NCBI GenBank assembly: GCA_005885555.1
Contig: VAWN01000024.1
Location: 181,911-245,910, forward strand
From: Actinomycetota bacterium
GTDB lineage: Bacteria > Actinomycetota > Actinomycetes > Mycobacteriales > Micromonosporaceae
Reading direction: 5' to 3'
Length of the DNA stretch: 64,000 nt
Shown: in pieces, positions 56,620 through 64,000 of the stretch
Layout of the letters: each line of letters begins with the position of its first letter
Position numbering within the stretch: position 1 is the stretch's first letter
Translations under genes and position numbers: made by a program
The notes under the pieces: generated by a model
Databases searched by the model: none
Told to the model about the DNA's origin: nothing
What the model saw: only the letters and a program-made list of their open reading frames with translations

Positions 56620-59600
56620 ATGGACGAACGCGACGCCTACCGGGCGGCACCGGCCGCGGTACCGCCTCCGAACGCCGAGGACGGCCTGCCGCCGCTGGCG
56701 CCTCCGCCACCTGTCGGCACCGAGCTGCCGAACGCCTCGGACGACGAGGCCGACGGCGATCCGTTCGAGATGCCGGACGCTCCGTCGGGGATGCTCTGGC
56801 CGGGAGCCGAGCCGCCGCGCGCGGCGCCCGGACCGAACGTGCCGCCGCCTGGTTCTGCCGTGCCGCATGCTGGGTCGGCTGGATGGCCCGCTTCGTCGCC
56901 GGGGCCGGTGGCCGGATCAGCTGCCCCGCCGCCGGGACCGGTAGCTGGATCCGCCGCCGCGCCGGGCGGGCCGGCCCGGGCGACCGCGCGGGTAAGCCCG
57001 CCGAGCTGGTCGCCGCCGGTACCGCCGGCTGGCTCCTCGCCCGGTGCGCCGGCCGGACCGGTACCGCCCGGGTCGCCGGCCGCGCCGCCACCGTGGCAGT
57101 CGGCCGGACCGGTACCGCCGCCGTGGGCTCCCCAAGACGGCCCCGAGGCCCGGCAGGTCGCGGCCCCCGGATGGCCGCCCCCCGCACCGCCGGAACCGGC
57201 GCCCGCACCCAGCAGCGGCCCGCCCGCCCGGCCTCCGGTTCCGAGCTGGTCCGAGCCGATCAGCGCACCACCCGCGCCGTCCGGCTGGTCCGGACGGGCC
57301 ACCCCGCCGGCACCGTCCAGCGCACCACCGGCCCGGCCCCCGGTCCCGAGCTGGTCCGAGCCGACCAGCGGACCGCCGGCGCCCTCCGGTGCAACCGGCT
57401 GGCCGCCACCCGCCGCGTCGGCGGGGCCCACAGGACCGGCCAGCGGCCCACCGGCCCGGCCGGGGTCCGGCTGGCACGAGCCGACCAGCGCACCTCCGGC
57501 GCCGTCCGGAGCGATCGGTTGGCCCCCACCGGCTACGCCGGCCAGCGCGCCACCGTTTGGCGCACCACCGTCGAGCGCGCCGCTCGCCAGCGCGCCGCCG
57601 TCGAGTGCGCCACCGTTTGGTGCTCCGCCGGCCAGCGCGCCGCCGGCCCGGCCGGTGACCAGCTGGCACGAACCCACCAGCGCACCTCCCGCGCCGTCGG
57701 GCTGGTCGGAGCCGACCAGCGCGCCACCGGCACCGGCCGGCTGGCGGGAACCGCCAGCGCCGCCCGAGCGGCCTTCGCTCCCGGAACCTCCGGCGCTGCC
57801 GGTGCCCCCGCCACTTCCCGAGCCGCCGGTACTGTCCGACCTGCCCGACCCGTACGAGCCGGCCGAACGCGCCGAGCCGCCGTTCCCGCCCGCGCCGGAT
57901 TCAGCCGCACCGCCCGCGCCGGGTTCGGCTGCACCGCATCCGTCGCCGTTCGGGCAGGCGGCGGCTCCTGAGACCGCATTCCCCGCGGCTTCATTCCCCG
58001 CGGCTTCATTCCCCGCGGCTTCCGAGCCGGCCAGCCCATCCGAACCGGCGGGGTACACCGAATCCGGTCTTCCGCGGCGGCCCTGGCAGCCACAGGCCGC
58101 CGAACGCGAGCCGTGGGACGCCGAACCCGCCGGTGAGCGTCCCGCCTGGGAGCCGCCGCCCGCAGCAGCCGAGCGGCCGGTCTCGCCCGGAGCAGGTCCA
58201 GCCGCTCCGGTATCGGGCGAGCCGTCGCAGTCCGGTCCGGCCGCCGACCCGTACGCCGCCGACCCCCGTGCCGGCGAACCGGGTCACGCGGAGCCGGAAC
58301 AACCGGCTCCGTCGGGCCGGCCGGATCCCGTCGCGCTCGCCGCCAACCTGCTCGCGCGCCCTCCCGCCGATCAGCCCGCGGACGACACACCCGAGCCGGC
58401 CGGAACCGCACCGAGCGTGGTCGGTCGCGCGACGGTACCCACGGCGGAGTCACCGTCCGGCGACGTACCGGTACCCCGCGCGACCAGCAGCACATACCGC
58501 GTCGGCGAGTTGCGGGTACCCGACGCGCCGGAACCGGAGCCGCCAGCGCCGACGTCGCCCTCTGCTCCGGAAACGCGCATCGGCGGCGAAGGACCGTACC
58601 GGCCGCCGCGCAGCGCCGCCGACTCGCCTTGGGCGGCGTTCGCCCAGCCCTGGCTCGCCGGTGACCAACCACCGGCCGCGGAGTCGTCCGCCCCAGAGCC
58701 GCCACCGGTCGAGCACCGACCCGCCGAACCCTGGGCCACCAGCCAGCCGGCACAAGCCGAACCCTGGGCGGGCAGCCAGCCGGCACAAGCCGAACCCTGG
58801 CCGGCGGGCAGCCAGCAGGCAAGCCAGCCACCGTCCCCCGAGCCCTGGGCCGCGCCGGCGCCGCCGGACCAGCCTCCACCGCTGCCGAGCAGCCCGGCGA
58901 TGCCGTCGGCGACTCCCGCCCCGCCCGGTACCGTCGCGCGCGCCAGCGTGCACGTCGCCTCCGCCGCGCAGCCGAGCGTGCACGAGGTGGCTGCCCTGCT
59001 CGGGCACCGGGCGCCGCAGGTGGAGCCGCGGATCTACCGATCGACGGCCGCTACCGAGCCGCCTCCGGAGCCGGGTCCACCGCCGCACGAGCCACCGCCA
59101 CCGCACGAGCCGCCACCGCCGGCCGAACCGCCCCCGGCTCCGGGACCGGGGCCGTTGCCGTCACCGTTCCCGGAGCCGGCTCCGGTACCGCATCCGCCGC
59201 CCCGGCCGGTACCACCCGGGCCGGTACCACCGTCGCCGGATCCGGCGCCGCCGGTACCCCCGGGACCGCCGCAACCACCCGCGCCGGTGCCGCCGGGCCC
59301 GACACCACCACCACCGTTCCCGCCACCCCCACCCTCGATCGAGGGCTCGGCACGGCAGCCGGACAGCGTGCCCGAGGGTGCCCTGCCGGTCTGGCCGCCG
59401 CCCACGACGCTGAGCCCGGCCGGCGCGGGCGGTGGCGGATTCCAGTCACGGGCCAGCGCTGCCGTGCTCCCGGCCGCGGCCCCGCCACCGCCGCCACCAC
59501 CGAGCAACTCGCCGCCAAGCTCACCACCGAGCAGCTCACCACCGGACACCTGGCCGAGCAGCTCGCCACCGAGCAGCTCGCCACCGAGCAGTTCGCCACC

Positions 59601-60051
59601 GAGCGGTTGGCCGTCGAGCAGTTCGCCGCCGGTCACCCCAGCCGCGGCACCGGCCCCGCCACCGATCCCACAGCAGGCACCGCCACCCGACCCGCGGGCC
59701 GGTGGCGACCCGGTGTGGCCCACCCAGGGCTCGTCGCAGTACGGCGACTGGGCGCGCCGGCAGCGTCCGCAGGGCACCGTGTACGGCGGGTCACCGCCCG
59801 CATACGACCAGCCCCAGGCGCCGGCCGCGCGACCGGGCTACCAGCCCACGCAGCCCGCACCGGTCGGGCGGCCCGGGTACGAGACGTCCGGTTCGCTGGC
59901 CGGTCACCTCCTGTCCCAGGACCGGCCGGACAAATCCGACGAGACCAGCGCCAGCTCGCGCGTCGTAATGATCATCCTGATCGTGATGAGCATCCTCGTC
60001 GTCGTCGGCCTGGCCCTCGGCATCGCCTACCTGTCCGGCGTCTTCCACTAG
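56620..60051 (+). CDS. Giant proline-rich disordered protein with C-terminal membrane anchor
   Basis: About 1143 residues, roughly 30% or more proline with Ala, Ser and Gly. It has no recognisable domain until the end. Repeated cassettes such as PPARPPVPSWSEPTSAPPAPSG recur from about residue 200 to 400, with others near 470 (FPAAS x3), 715 (SQPAQAEPW x2) and 970-1010 (PPSSSPP). The C-terminus has one membrane helix (MIILIVMSILVVVGLALGIAYLSG) with a very short outer end, so it looks tail-anchored with a large cytosolic part. ATG 56620 was chosen for its GGGAG site. Reading frames on the other strand are open only because of the base composition. Unknown function. Confidence 0.75.
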   Translation: MDERDAYRAAPAAVPPPNAEDGLPPLAPPPPVGTELPNASDDEADGDPFEMPDAPSGMLWPGAEPPRAAPGPNVPPPGSAVPHAGSAGWPASSPGPVAGSAAPPPGPVAGSAAAPGGPARATARVSPPSWSPPVPPAGSSPGAPAGPVPPGSPAAPPPWQSAGPVPPPWAPQDGPEARQVAAPGWPPPAPPEPAPAPSSGPPARPPVPSWSEPISAPPAPSGWSGRATPPAPSSAPPARPPVPSWSEPTSGPPAPSGATGWPPPAASAGPTGPASGPPARPGSGWHEPTSAPPAPSGAIGWPPPATPASAPPFGAPPSSAPLASAPPSSAPPFGAPPASAPPARPVTSWHEPTSAPPAPSGWSEPTSAPPAPAGWREPPAPPERPSLPEPPALPVPPPLPEPPVLSDLPDPYEPAERAEPPFPPAPDSAAPPAPGSAAPHPSPFGQAAAPETAFPAASFPAASFPAASEPASPSEPAGYTESGLPRRPWQPQAAEREPWDAEPAGERPAWEPPPAAAERPVSPGAGPAAPVSGEPSQSGPAADPYAADPRAGEPGHAEPEQPAPSGRPDPVALAANLLARPPADQPADDTPEPAGTAPSVVGRATVPTAESPSGDVPVPRATSSTYRVGELRVPDAPEPEPPAPTSPSAPETRIGGEGPYRPPRSAADSPWAAFAQPWLAGDQPPAAESSAPEPPPVEHRPAEPWATSQPAQAEPWAGSQPAQAEPWPAGSQQASQPPSPEPWAAPAPPDQPPPLPSSPAMPSATPAPPGTVARASVHVASAAQPSVHEVAALLGHRAPQVEPRIYRSTAATEPPPEPGPPPHEPPPPHEPPPPAEPPPAPGPGPLPSPFPEPAPVPHPPPRPVPPGPVPPSPDPAPPVPPGPPQPPAPVPPGPTPPPPFPPPPPSIEGSARQPDSVPEGALPVWPPPTTLSPAGAGGGGFQSRASAAVLPAAAPPPPPPPSNSPPSSPPSSSPPDTWPSSSPPSSSPPSSSPPSGWPSSSSPPVTPAAAPAPPPIPQQAPPPDPRAGGDPVWPTQGSSQYGDWARRQRPQGTVYGGSPPAYDQPQAPAARPGYQPTQPAPVGRPGYETSGSLAGHLLSQDRPDKSDETSASSRVVMIILIVMSILVVVGLALGIAYLSGVFH

Positions 60052-60147
60052 CCGCCGGGGCCCCGCACCGCCACCCGCGCGGGCCCCGCAACGCCACCCG
60101 CCGGGGCCCGGCAACGCCACCCGCCGGGGCCCGGCAACGCCGCGCAG
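60052..60147. repeat. 23-bp tandem repeat after the proline-rich gene
   Basis: About four imperfect head-to-tail copies of a 23-bp unit containing GGGGCCCGGCAACGCCACCC, starting right after the stop codon. Each unit has a self-complementary GGGCCC core, so the array could fold into a string of small hairpins. It could act as a terminator or be a simple minisatellite. Confidence 0.65.
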
Positions 60148-60628
60148 CCCCGGCGCTGGAAAGGTCGGCGGCGGCACGCCGTACACTGGTGCTTGCCCAT
60201 TCAGGCGTTCTTCCGGCTGTTGAGGCGGTCATCCAGGATCGCGGCGGACGTACGCCCCCGCTGGAAGGTCGCCGACCCGCATGACGTTGCCCGCTGTCCG
60301 CCCACCGTTCACCGATCCGAGCACGTTCCCATCCGTCCTCGACGAGCCCGCCGCGGCCTTCGCCGCGCTCGGCCTGCCGCCGCCGCTGGTCCGCGCGCTG
60401 GCGCAGGCCGGGATCGACGAGCCGTTCCCGGTGCAGGCCGCGACCATCCCGGACGCCCTGGCCGGCCGCGACGTGCTGGCCCGCGCCCGCACGGGGTCGG
60501 GCAAGACCCTGGCGTTCGGGCTGCCGCTGTTGGCCCGGCTCGCGGCCGGTCCCAAGGCCGCGCCGGGTCGGCCGCTGGCGCTCATCCTGGTACCGACGCG
60601 CGAGCTGGCCATGCAGGTCAACGACGCT

Positions 60629-60827
60629 CTGGTACCGCCGGGGGACAAGCTTTCCGTCGTGGCCCGCATCGCCGGCCGGGCGGGGCGGACCATCATGTTC
60701 GTCCGCACCCAGCTCGCCGTCGACCGCCTCGTCGAACAGCTCGCCGAGAAGGGGGTACGGGCCGGCGCGCTGCACGGCGGAAAGTCGCAGGCGGTGCGCA
60801 CCCGTACGCTCGCCGAGTTCCGCGAGG
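60629..60827. repeat. Ectopic copy of 199-bp block in helicase gene
   Basis: Identical to 61016-61214, direct orientation, 387 bp apart. It takes the place of the DEAD-motif region. The left edge begins CTGGTACCG, which holds a GGTACC. Confidence 0.9.
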
Positions 60828-61015
60828 ACATGGGCTTCCTGCCGGAGGTCACCGCGTTGCTGGAGAAGACGCCGGCCGGCAGCCAGCGGATGCTGTTCTC
60901 CGCCACGCTCGACGGCGACGTCGACGCGCTCGTGCGGGGGTTCATGGCGGACACGGTGACCCACGAGGTCGATCCCGCCCTGGCCACAGTGTCCACAATG
61001 GACCATCATCTGCTG

Positions 61016-61214
61016 CTGGTACCGCCGGGGGACAAGCTTTCCGTCGTGGCCCGCATCGCCGGCCGGGCGGGGCGGACCATCATGTTCGTCCGCACCCAGC
61101 TCGCCGTCGACCGCCTCGTCGAACAGCTCGCCGAGAAGGGGGTACGGGCCGGCGCGCTGCACGGCGGAAAGTCGCAGGCGGTGCGCACCCGTACGCTCGC
61201 CGAGTTCCGCGAGG
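61016..61214. repeat. Genuine motif IV block of helicase gene
   Basis: In the expected order after motif III, so this is the native copy. Its right edge also falls on the frameshift (CGAGG then CGCCACCGACG), where codons before motif V are missing. Confidence 0.85.
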
Positions 61215-61494
61215 CGCCACCGACGTCGCCGCGCGCGGTATCCACGTGGACGGCGTGTCGCTGGTCGTGCACGTCGACCCGCCCCGCGACTCCAAGGACT
61301 ACCTGCACCGTGCCGGCCGCACCGCACGCGCCGGCGAGTCCGGTACCGTCCTGACCCTCGTCCTGCCCAAGCAGCGCGCCGGTACCTTCTCATTGGTGGC
61401 CAAGGCCGGCGTGGCAGCGGCCCGGACCAAGGTGACCTCCAACGGCCCGGAGCTGCTCGCGCTCGCCGGAGCGCCCGCGGCATAGGGTCGTGCC

Positions 61495-62103
61495 ATGGCC
61501 GTCCTTCCGCAGTCGATGCTCTGGCGCCGCCTGGACACCGCCGGTACCGACCACGCGCTGCTCCGCGAGCGGTCCGGGCTGTATGCCCGGGGCACCATGG
61601 TGGCGGCGGAGCCGGTGCCGCACACCTGCGGGTACGAGCTGGTGGTGGACGAGGGCTGGGTGAGCGTGCGGCTCGCGGTCACCGCGGAGGGCGCCGGCTG
61701 GTGGCGCAGCGTGAAGCTGGAGCGGGCGGCGGGCCGCTGGCGGGTGACGGCGAGCGAGCAGGGCGACCTGGACGCCGCGGGGCAGCCGCGGTCCGCGCTG
61801 CCCGGCATCGAGGATCCCGAGCTGCTGCGCGATGCGCTCGACGTCGACCTGGCGTACTGCCCGCTGACGAACACCCCGCCGGTGCGGCGGCTCGGTCTGC
61901 TGCACGCCCGCCCGGGTACCGCGTCGACGCTGGTCGTTGCCTGGGTGCGGGTACCGTCACTGGAGGTGGTGGCCGCCCGCCAGACGTACACCGCGCTCGG
62001 CGGCAACCGGGTGCGGTACGAGGACGACTCGTTCGCCGCCGACCTCACGCTCGACGACTCCGGGTATGTCGTCGCCTATCCCGGGTTGGCCGCGCGGGCG
62101 TGA
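61495..62103 (+). CDS. Putative glycolipid-binding domain protein (PF06475-like)
   Basis: 202 residues, beta-rich, beginning MLWRRLDTAGTDHALLRE, with GTMVAAEPVPHTCGYELVVDEGWVSVRLAV, DLDAAGQPRSALPGIEDPEL, DVDLAYCPLTNTPPVRRLGL and a final YTALGGNRVRYEDDSFAADLTLDDSGYVVAYPGL. This matches the family annotated as putative glycolipid-binding, whose function is not established. ATG is 9 nt after the helicase stop. It overlaps the convergent phosphoesterase by 28 nt. Confidence 0.85.
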   Translation: MAVLPQSMLWRRLDTAGTDHALLRERSGLYARGTMVAAEPVPHTCGYELVVDEGWVSVRLAVTAEGAGWWRSVKLERAAGRWRVTASEQGDLDAAGQPRSALPGIEDPELLRDALDVDLAYCPLTNTPPVRRLGLLHARPGTASTLVVAWVRVPSLEVVAARQTYTALGGNRVRYEDDSFAADLTLDDSGYVVAYPGLAARA

Positions 62104-62643
62104 AACGCCTCCAGCGCCTCGGCGTCGGAGCCGCGCGCATGCAGGTAGTCGTCGGCCCAGCGGGCGGCGTCCGGGTATCCTGACTCGGCCGCGATCCGGG
62201 CGCATGCCGCCTCGATGTCGTAGGCGGTGCGCCGCAAGGCGACCGTGGTGCCCGGCCCGAGCAGCGCCCAGTGCGCGCCCACCGAGCCGTACGGCATGCC
62301 GACGCTGCCCGGATTCACCACGAGCCGGCGGTCGACCAGCCGGACGAACGGCATGTGCGTGTGTCCACACACGACAGTCGTGACGGTGTCGTCCACAGTG
62401 GACAGTGCCGCCCGCCGGCGCGCCATCGAGCTGTCCACGAGCACGAACTCCGCCGCGCACCCACACCGCCCGCTCGCCGAGCGACGCGAGCAGGTCCAGC
62501 GTCGGTACCGGCAGCGGCCCGGCCGCGAGATCACCGGTCAGCACGACGAGGTCGGCCGCGCGTACGTCGGGTTCGGCCAGTACCGCCTCCAGCGCCGGCA
62601 GCACTCCGTGGACGTCGGAGAGCAGGGCGACCCTATCGACCAT
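62076..62643 (-). pseudogene. YfcE/MPP-type metallophosphoesterase, deletion at the GNxD motif
   Basis: N-terminal MALLSDVHG-type motif (VALLSDVHGVLPALEAVL) and second motif LVVLTGDLAAGP are normal. The frame breaks near 62450, right after ERAVWVRG, where the family has GNxD. The other frame supplies EFVLVDSSMARRRAALSTVDD, CGHTHMPF and the C-terminal NPGSVGMPYGS. Restoring about 10 nt would give a normal protein of about 190 residues. The lost residues include metal ligands, so the gene is inactive as sequenced. The start is GTG or ATG near 62643. Confidence 0.7.
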
Positions 62644-62782
62644 CCGGCCACCTTGCCCCGGGCCAGGGATTTCGCAATCCTACTGGTCAACCGCCTGATT
62701 GGGGCGAGTTTCGCGTTTCTCCAGAACTCACCGCTTATCAGTGTTTAATGGGCGGTAAGTCCGATTGACGCGAGGAGGGGTC

Positions 62783-63004
62783 GTGGACACGGGAGATCGT
62801 CTGCTGACGCCTGGCGAGGTGGCCGCGCTGTTCCGCGTCGACCCGAAGACCGTGACGCGCTGGGCCGCGGCCGGCCGGATCGGGAGCATCCGTACCCCGG
62901 GCGGGCACCGCCGGTTCCGGGAGTCGGAGGTGCGGGCGTTGCTGGAGGGCGAAGGCATGATCGAGCCGGAGGAGCCGCGCGGCAACGGCAACGGCCCGAG
63001 CTAG
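62783..63004 (+). CDS. bldC: BldC-family MerR-like DNA-binding protein
   Basis: 73 residues from GTG, preceded by AGGAGGGG. The sequence LLTPGEVAALFRVDPKTVTRWAAAGRIGSIRTPGGHRRFRESEVRALLEG is almost that of Streptomyces BldC, which delays the onset of development and binds direct repeats cooperatively. It lies alone on its strand, with a 139-bp upstream region, lower in G+C, that may hold its promoter (62644-62782). Confidence 0.93.
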   Translation: MDTGDRLLTPGEVAALFRVDPKTVTRWAAAGRIGSIRTPGGHRRFRESEVRALLEGEGMIEPEEPRGNGNGPS

Positions 63005-63020
63005 TCCCGGGCCGGGCCGT

Positions 63021-63077
63021 CAGCCCCGGGCGGCGCGGTCAGCCCCGGGCGGCGCGGTCAGTCCCGGGCGGCGCCCA
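63021..63077. repeat. 19-bp tandem repeat after bldC
   Basis: Two perfect copies of CAGCCCCGGGCGGCGCGGT (63021-63039, 63040-63058) and a third divergent copy that runs into the 3' end of ubiX. Each has the palindrome CCCGGG. Convergent position between bldC and ubiX, so transcription termination is possible. Confidence 0.65.
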
Positions 63078-63675
63078 GCTCGCCGCGCCACCGGGTGAAC
63101 AGGGTGTGCGGCACGCCGGCCGCATCCAGTACCTTGCCGGCCACGAAGTCGACGAGCTGCGCGGCGGTCGCACCCGCGCCGGCACCGTAGAAGCCCGGGC
63201 TCGCCGGCAGCACCGTGGCACCGGCGTCGACGAGCGCGATCAGGTGCTCCAGGTGTGAGCGGGACACCGGCGTCTCCCGCGGTACCACGACCACCCGCCG
63301 CCGTTCCTTGAGGTTGACTTCGGCGGCGCGCTGCAACAGATCCTTCGACAGGCCGATCGCGATACCGGCACAGGCGGCCGTGCTCGCCGGTACCACGAGC
63401 ATGCCGCGGGCCGGGTACGAGCCGCTGCTCGGTCCGGCGGCGAGGTCACCGGCCGGCCAGTAGGCCACGTCACCGGGTTCGCGGTCGAGCCACTTGGTCA
63501 GGTCATCGCGCCAGTGCGCGTCGCGGAACGAGACCCCCGTCTCGTCGAGCAGGGTGAGCCGGGCGGCGCGGGACACGACGAGGTCCACCGGAACGCCGGC
63601 GTCGAACAGCCCCCGCAGTACCGCGGCCGCGTAGGGCGTACCGGACGCGCCGGTCACCCCGACGATCCACGGCAC
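63058..63675 (-). CDS. ubiX: Flavin prenyltransferase UbiX
   Basis: 205 residues from GTG 63675 (VPWIVGVTGASGTPYA). It has the FMN-binding GVTGASG, a SRAARLTLL segment and the family end VVPRETPVSRSHLEHLIALVDAGATVLPASPGFYG. It makes prenylated FMN for UbiD-type decarboxylases, used in quinone synthesis. In the genome it adjoins the UbiA prenyltransferase. A longer frame reaches GTG 63819, overlapping the UbiA stop by 4 nt, but that extension is Gly/Ala-rich and holds hairpin C. I prefer the start that matches family length, with moderate certainty. Confidence 0.85.
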   Translation of the reverse strand: MPWIVGVTGASGTPYAAAVLRGLFDAGVPVDLVVSRAARLTLLDETGVSFRDAHWRDDLTKWLDREPGDVAYWPAGDLAAGPSSGSYPARGMLVVPASTAACAGIAIGLSKDLLQRAAEVNLKERRRVVVVPRETPVSRSHLEHLIALVDAGATVLPASPGFYGAGAGATAAQLVDFVAGKVLDAAGVPHTLFTRWRGELGAARD

Positions 63676-63750
63676 CCGGCCGGCCGAGCCGGCGCCGCCG
63701 GCCGGCACCCCAGCACCGCCGGTACCGCCGGCGGAGCCGGACGGCACCCG

Positions 63751-63798
63751 GATCTTGGACGCTTGCTCCCCCTGCAGGGGGTCCACGCGTCCAAGATC
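63751..63798. terminator. Nested hairpin C, TCTTGGACGC family
   Basis: Arms GATCTTGGACGC (63751-63762) and GCGTCCAAGATC (63787-63798) pair over 12 bp, enclosing CCCCCTGCAGGGGG. It is very similar to hairpin A at 10990. It lies between the UbiA stop and the preferred ubiX start, in a frame that would extend UbiX. Confidence 0.55.
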
Positions 63799-63815
63799 TC
63801 GGGGAGCCGAGGCGG

Positions 63816-64000
63816 TCACGGTCGCAGTACCAGGTCAAGCAGCGCGAAGACGAACAGCGCGATCCCCACGAACCCGTTCGCCGTGAAGAACGCCCGGTTC
63901 ACCCGAGACAGGTCGTCCGGCCGGACGATCGCGTGCTCGTACCCGAACGCGACCGCGGTCAGCACCAGCCCGGTCCACCACCACGCACCCAGCCCGACCA
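63816..64000 (-). CDS. UbiA-family prenyltransferase, 3' end only
   Basis: The last 60 or so residues of a polytopic protein cut by the window edge: two membrane segments around WWWTGLVLTAVAFGYEHAIV and FFTANGFVGIALFVFALLDL, with the YEHAIVRPDDLSRVNRAFF motif found at the end of 4-hydroxybenzoate-type prenyltransferases (MqnP/UbiA). It attaches the polyprenyl chain to the menaquinone precursor. The stop is at 63816; ubiX follows on the same strand. Confidence 0.8.
   Translation of the reverse strand, partial: VGLGAWWWTGLVLTAVAFGYEHAIVRPDDLSRVNRAFFTANGFVGIALFVFALLDLVLRP

Larger units (their letters stand above)
60281..61485 (+). pseudogene. DEAD-box RNA helicase, core replaced by a duplicated block and frameshifted
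   Basis: N-terminal Q-motif region ([17 protein letters not shown]), motif I ARTGSGKT and motif Ia PTRELAMQV are normal. Immediately after (60629-60827) comes a 199-bp exact copy of the motif IV region ([17 protein letters not shown]). The native block with motifs Ib and II (DEAD) is absent. Motif III (FSATLDGD) and the genuine motif IV region (61016-61214) follow. The frame then shifts near 61214, after which motif V ([13 protein letters not shown]) and VI ([10 protein letters not shown]) lie in a second frame to 61485. The gene is non-functional as sequenced. RhlE-like RNA helicase by family. Confidence 0.8.

Noticed and set aside
56637..58879. Large minus-strand frames opposite the proline-rich gene
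   Set aside because: Gly/Ala-rich mirror images of proline codons; no start context or membrane anchor. The plus-strand frame is longer and ends in a convincing membrane helix.
60052..60147. CRISPR array
   Set aside because: The repeats are contiguous, with no unique spacers and no cas genes nearby. The same holds for 11071 and 63021.

Overview
The window is very G+C-rich (about 70% or more), uses GTG starts freely, and is packed with genes joined by 1- or 4-nt stop/start overlaps. It carries a BldC-type developmental regulator, WXG100/Ecc/mycosin type VII secretion genes, SigK/RskA-type ECF sigma/anti-sigma pairs, a phenylacetate degradation operon and a futalosine menaquinone pathway. Together these point to a filamentous actinobacterium, most likely a member or relative of the Micromonosporaceae. 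The assignment is an inference; no rRNA, tRNA or CRISPR array was seen.

Layout. 1-6.6 kb: an NAD(P)-binding oxidoreductase, a degenerate Fic-like protein divergent from acetyl-CoA synthetase (acsA), a 5'-truncated hydrolase, a frameshifted ROK regulator and an epoxide-hydrolase-like protein lacking its nucleophile. 6.6-15.1 kb: a type VII secretion (ESX) locus with an SseB-like protein, mycosin, two WXG100 proteins, EccB and EccE; EccC and EccD are not in the window. 15.1-17.6 kb: a holin-like membrane protein, an ECF sigma/anti-sigma pair and an IclR regulator. 17.8-35.9 kb: geranylgeranyl reductase, nuoA to nuoN and a polyprenyl diphosphate synthase, all on the minus strand. 36.1-42.0 kb: an MFS transporter, menG, mqnC, an aldo/keto reductase, a DUF4383 remnant and a SigK/RskA pair. 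42.0-45.7 kb: paaABCDE. 45.8-47.7 kb: two tandem secreted beta-lactamase-fold paralogues. 47.9-54.9 kb: mqnA, MFS, HelD-like helicase, VOC, TfoX-like, DUF4229 and mqnE. 55.0-60.1 kb: a secreted NlpC/P60 hydrolase and a giant proline-rich tail-anchored protein. 60.3-64.0 kb: a damaged DEAD-box helicase, a glycolipid-binding-domain protein, a damaged metallophosphoesterase, bldC, ubiX and the 3' end of a UbiA-type prenyltransferase.

How the genes fit together. Complex I (nuo) needs menaquinone. The genes that make the ring (mqnA, mqnC, mqnE), build and attach the side chain (polyprenyl synthase, UbiA, UbiX), methylate the ring (menG) and partly reduce the side chain (geranylgeranyl reductase) are spread around it, an arrangement resembling that known in Streptomyces.

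Most notable observations. (a) Three tiny ORFs (27, 16 and 8 codons) sit between nuoB/nuoC, nuoC/nuoD and paaD/paaE, each joined by a 4-nt stop/start overlap at both ends. (b) At least six genes are broken. In two of them (nuoF and the DEAD-box helicase) a 140-bp or 199-bp exact copy of sequence from elsewhere replaces the native segment. This is either real patch-type recombination or assembly error. (c) GGTACC is strongly over-represented, and a 13-bp near-palindrome GTCCACWGTGGAC recurs six times, always encoding Ser-Thr-Val-Asp. (d) A family of long hairpins with TCTTGGAC/GTCCAAGA stems occurs three times. (e) Several unreported-looking repeat arrays lie in promoters (acsA, paaA, helD, mycP).
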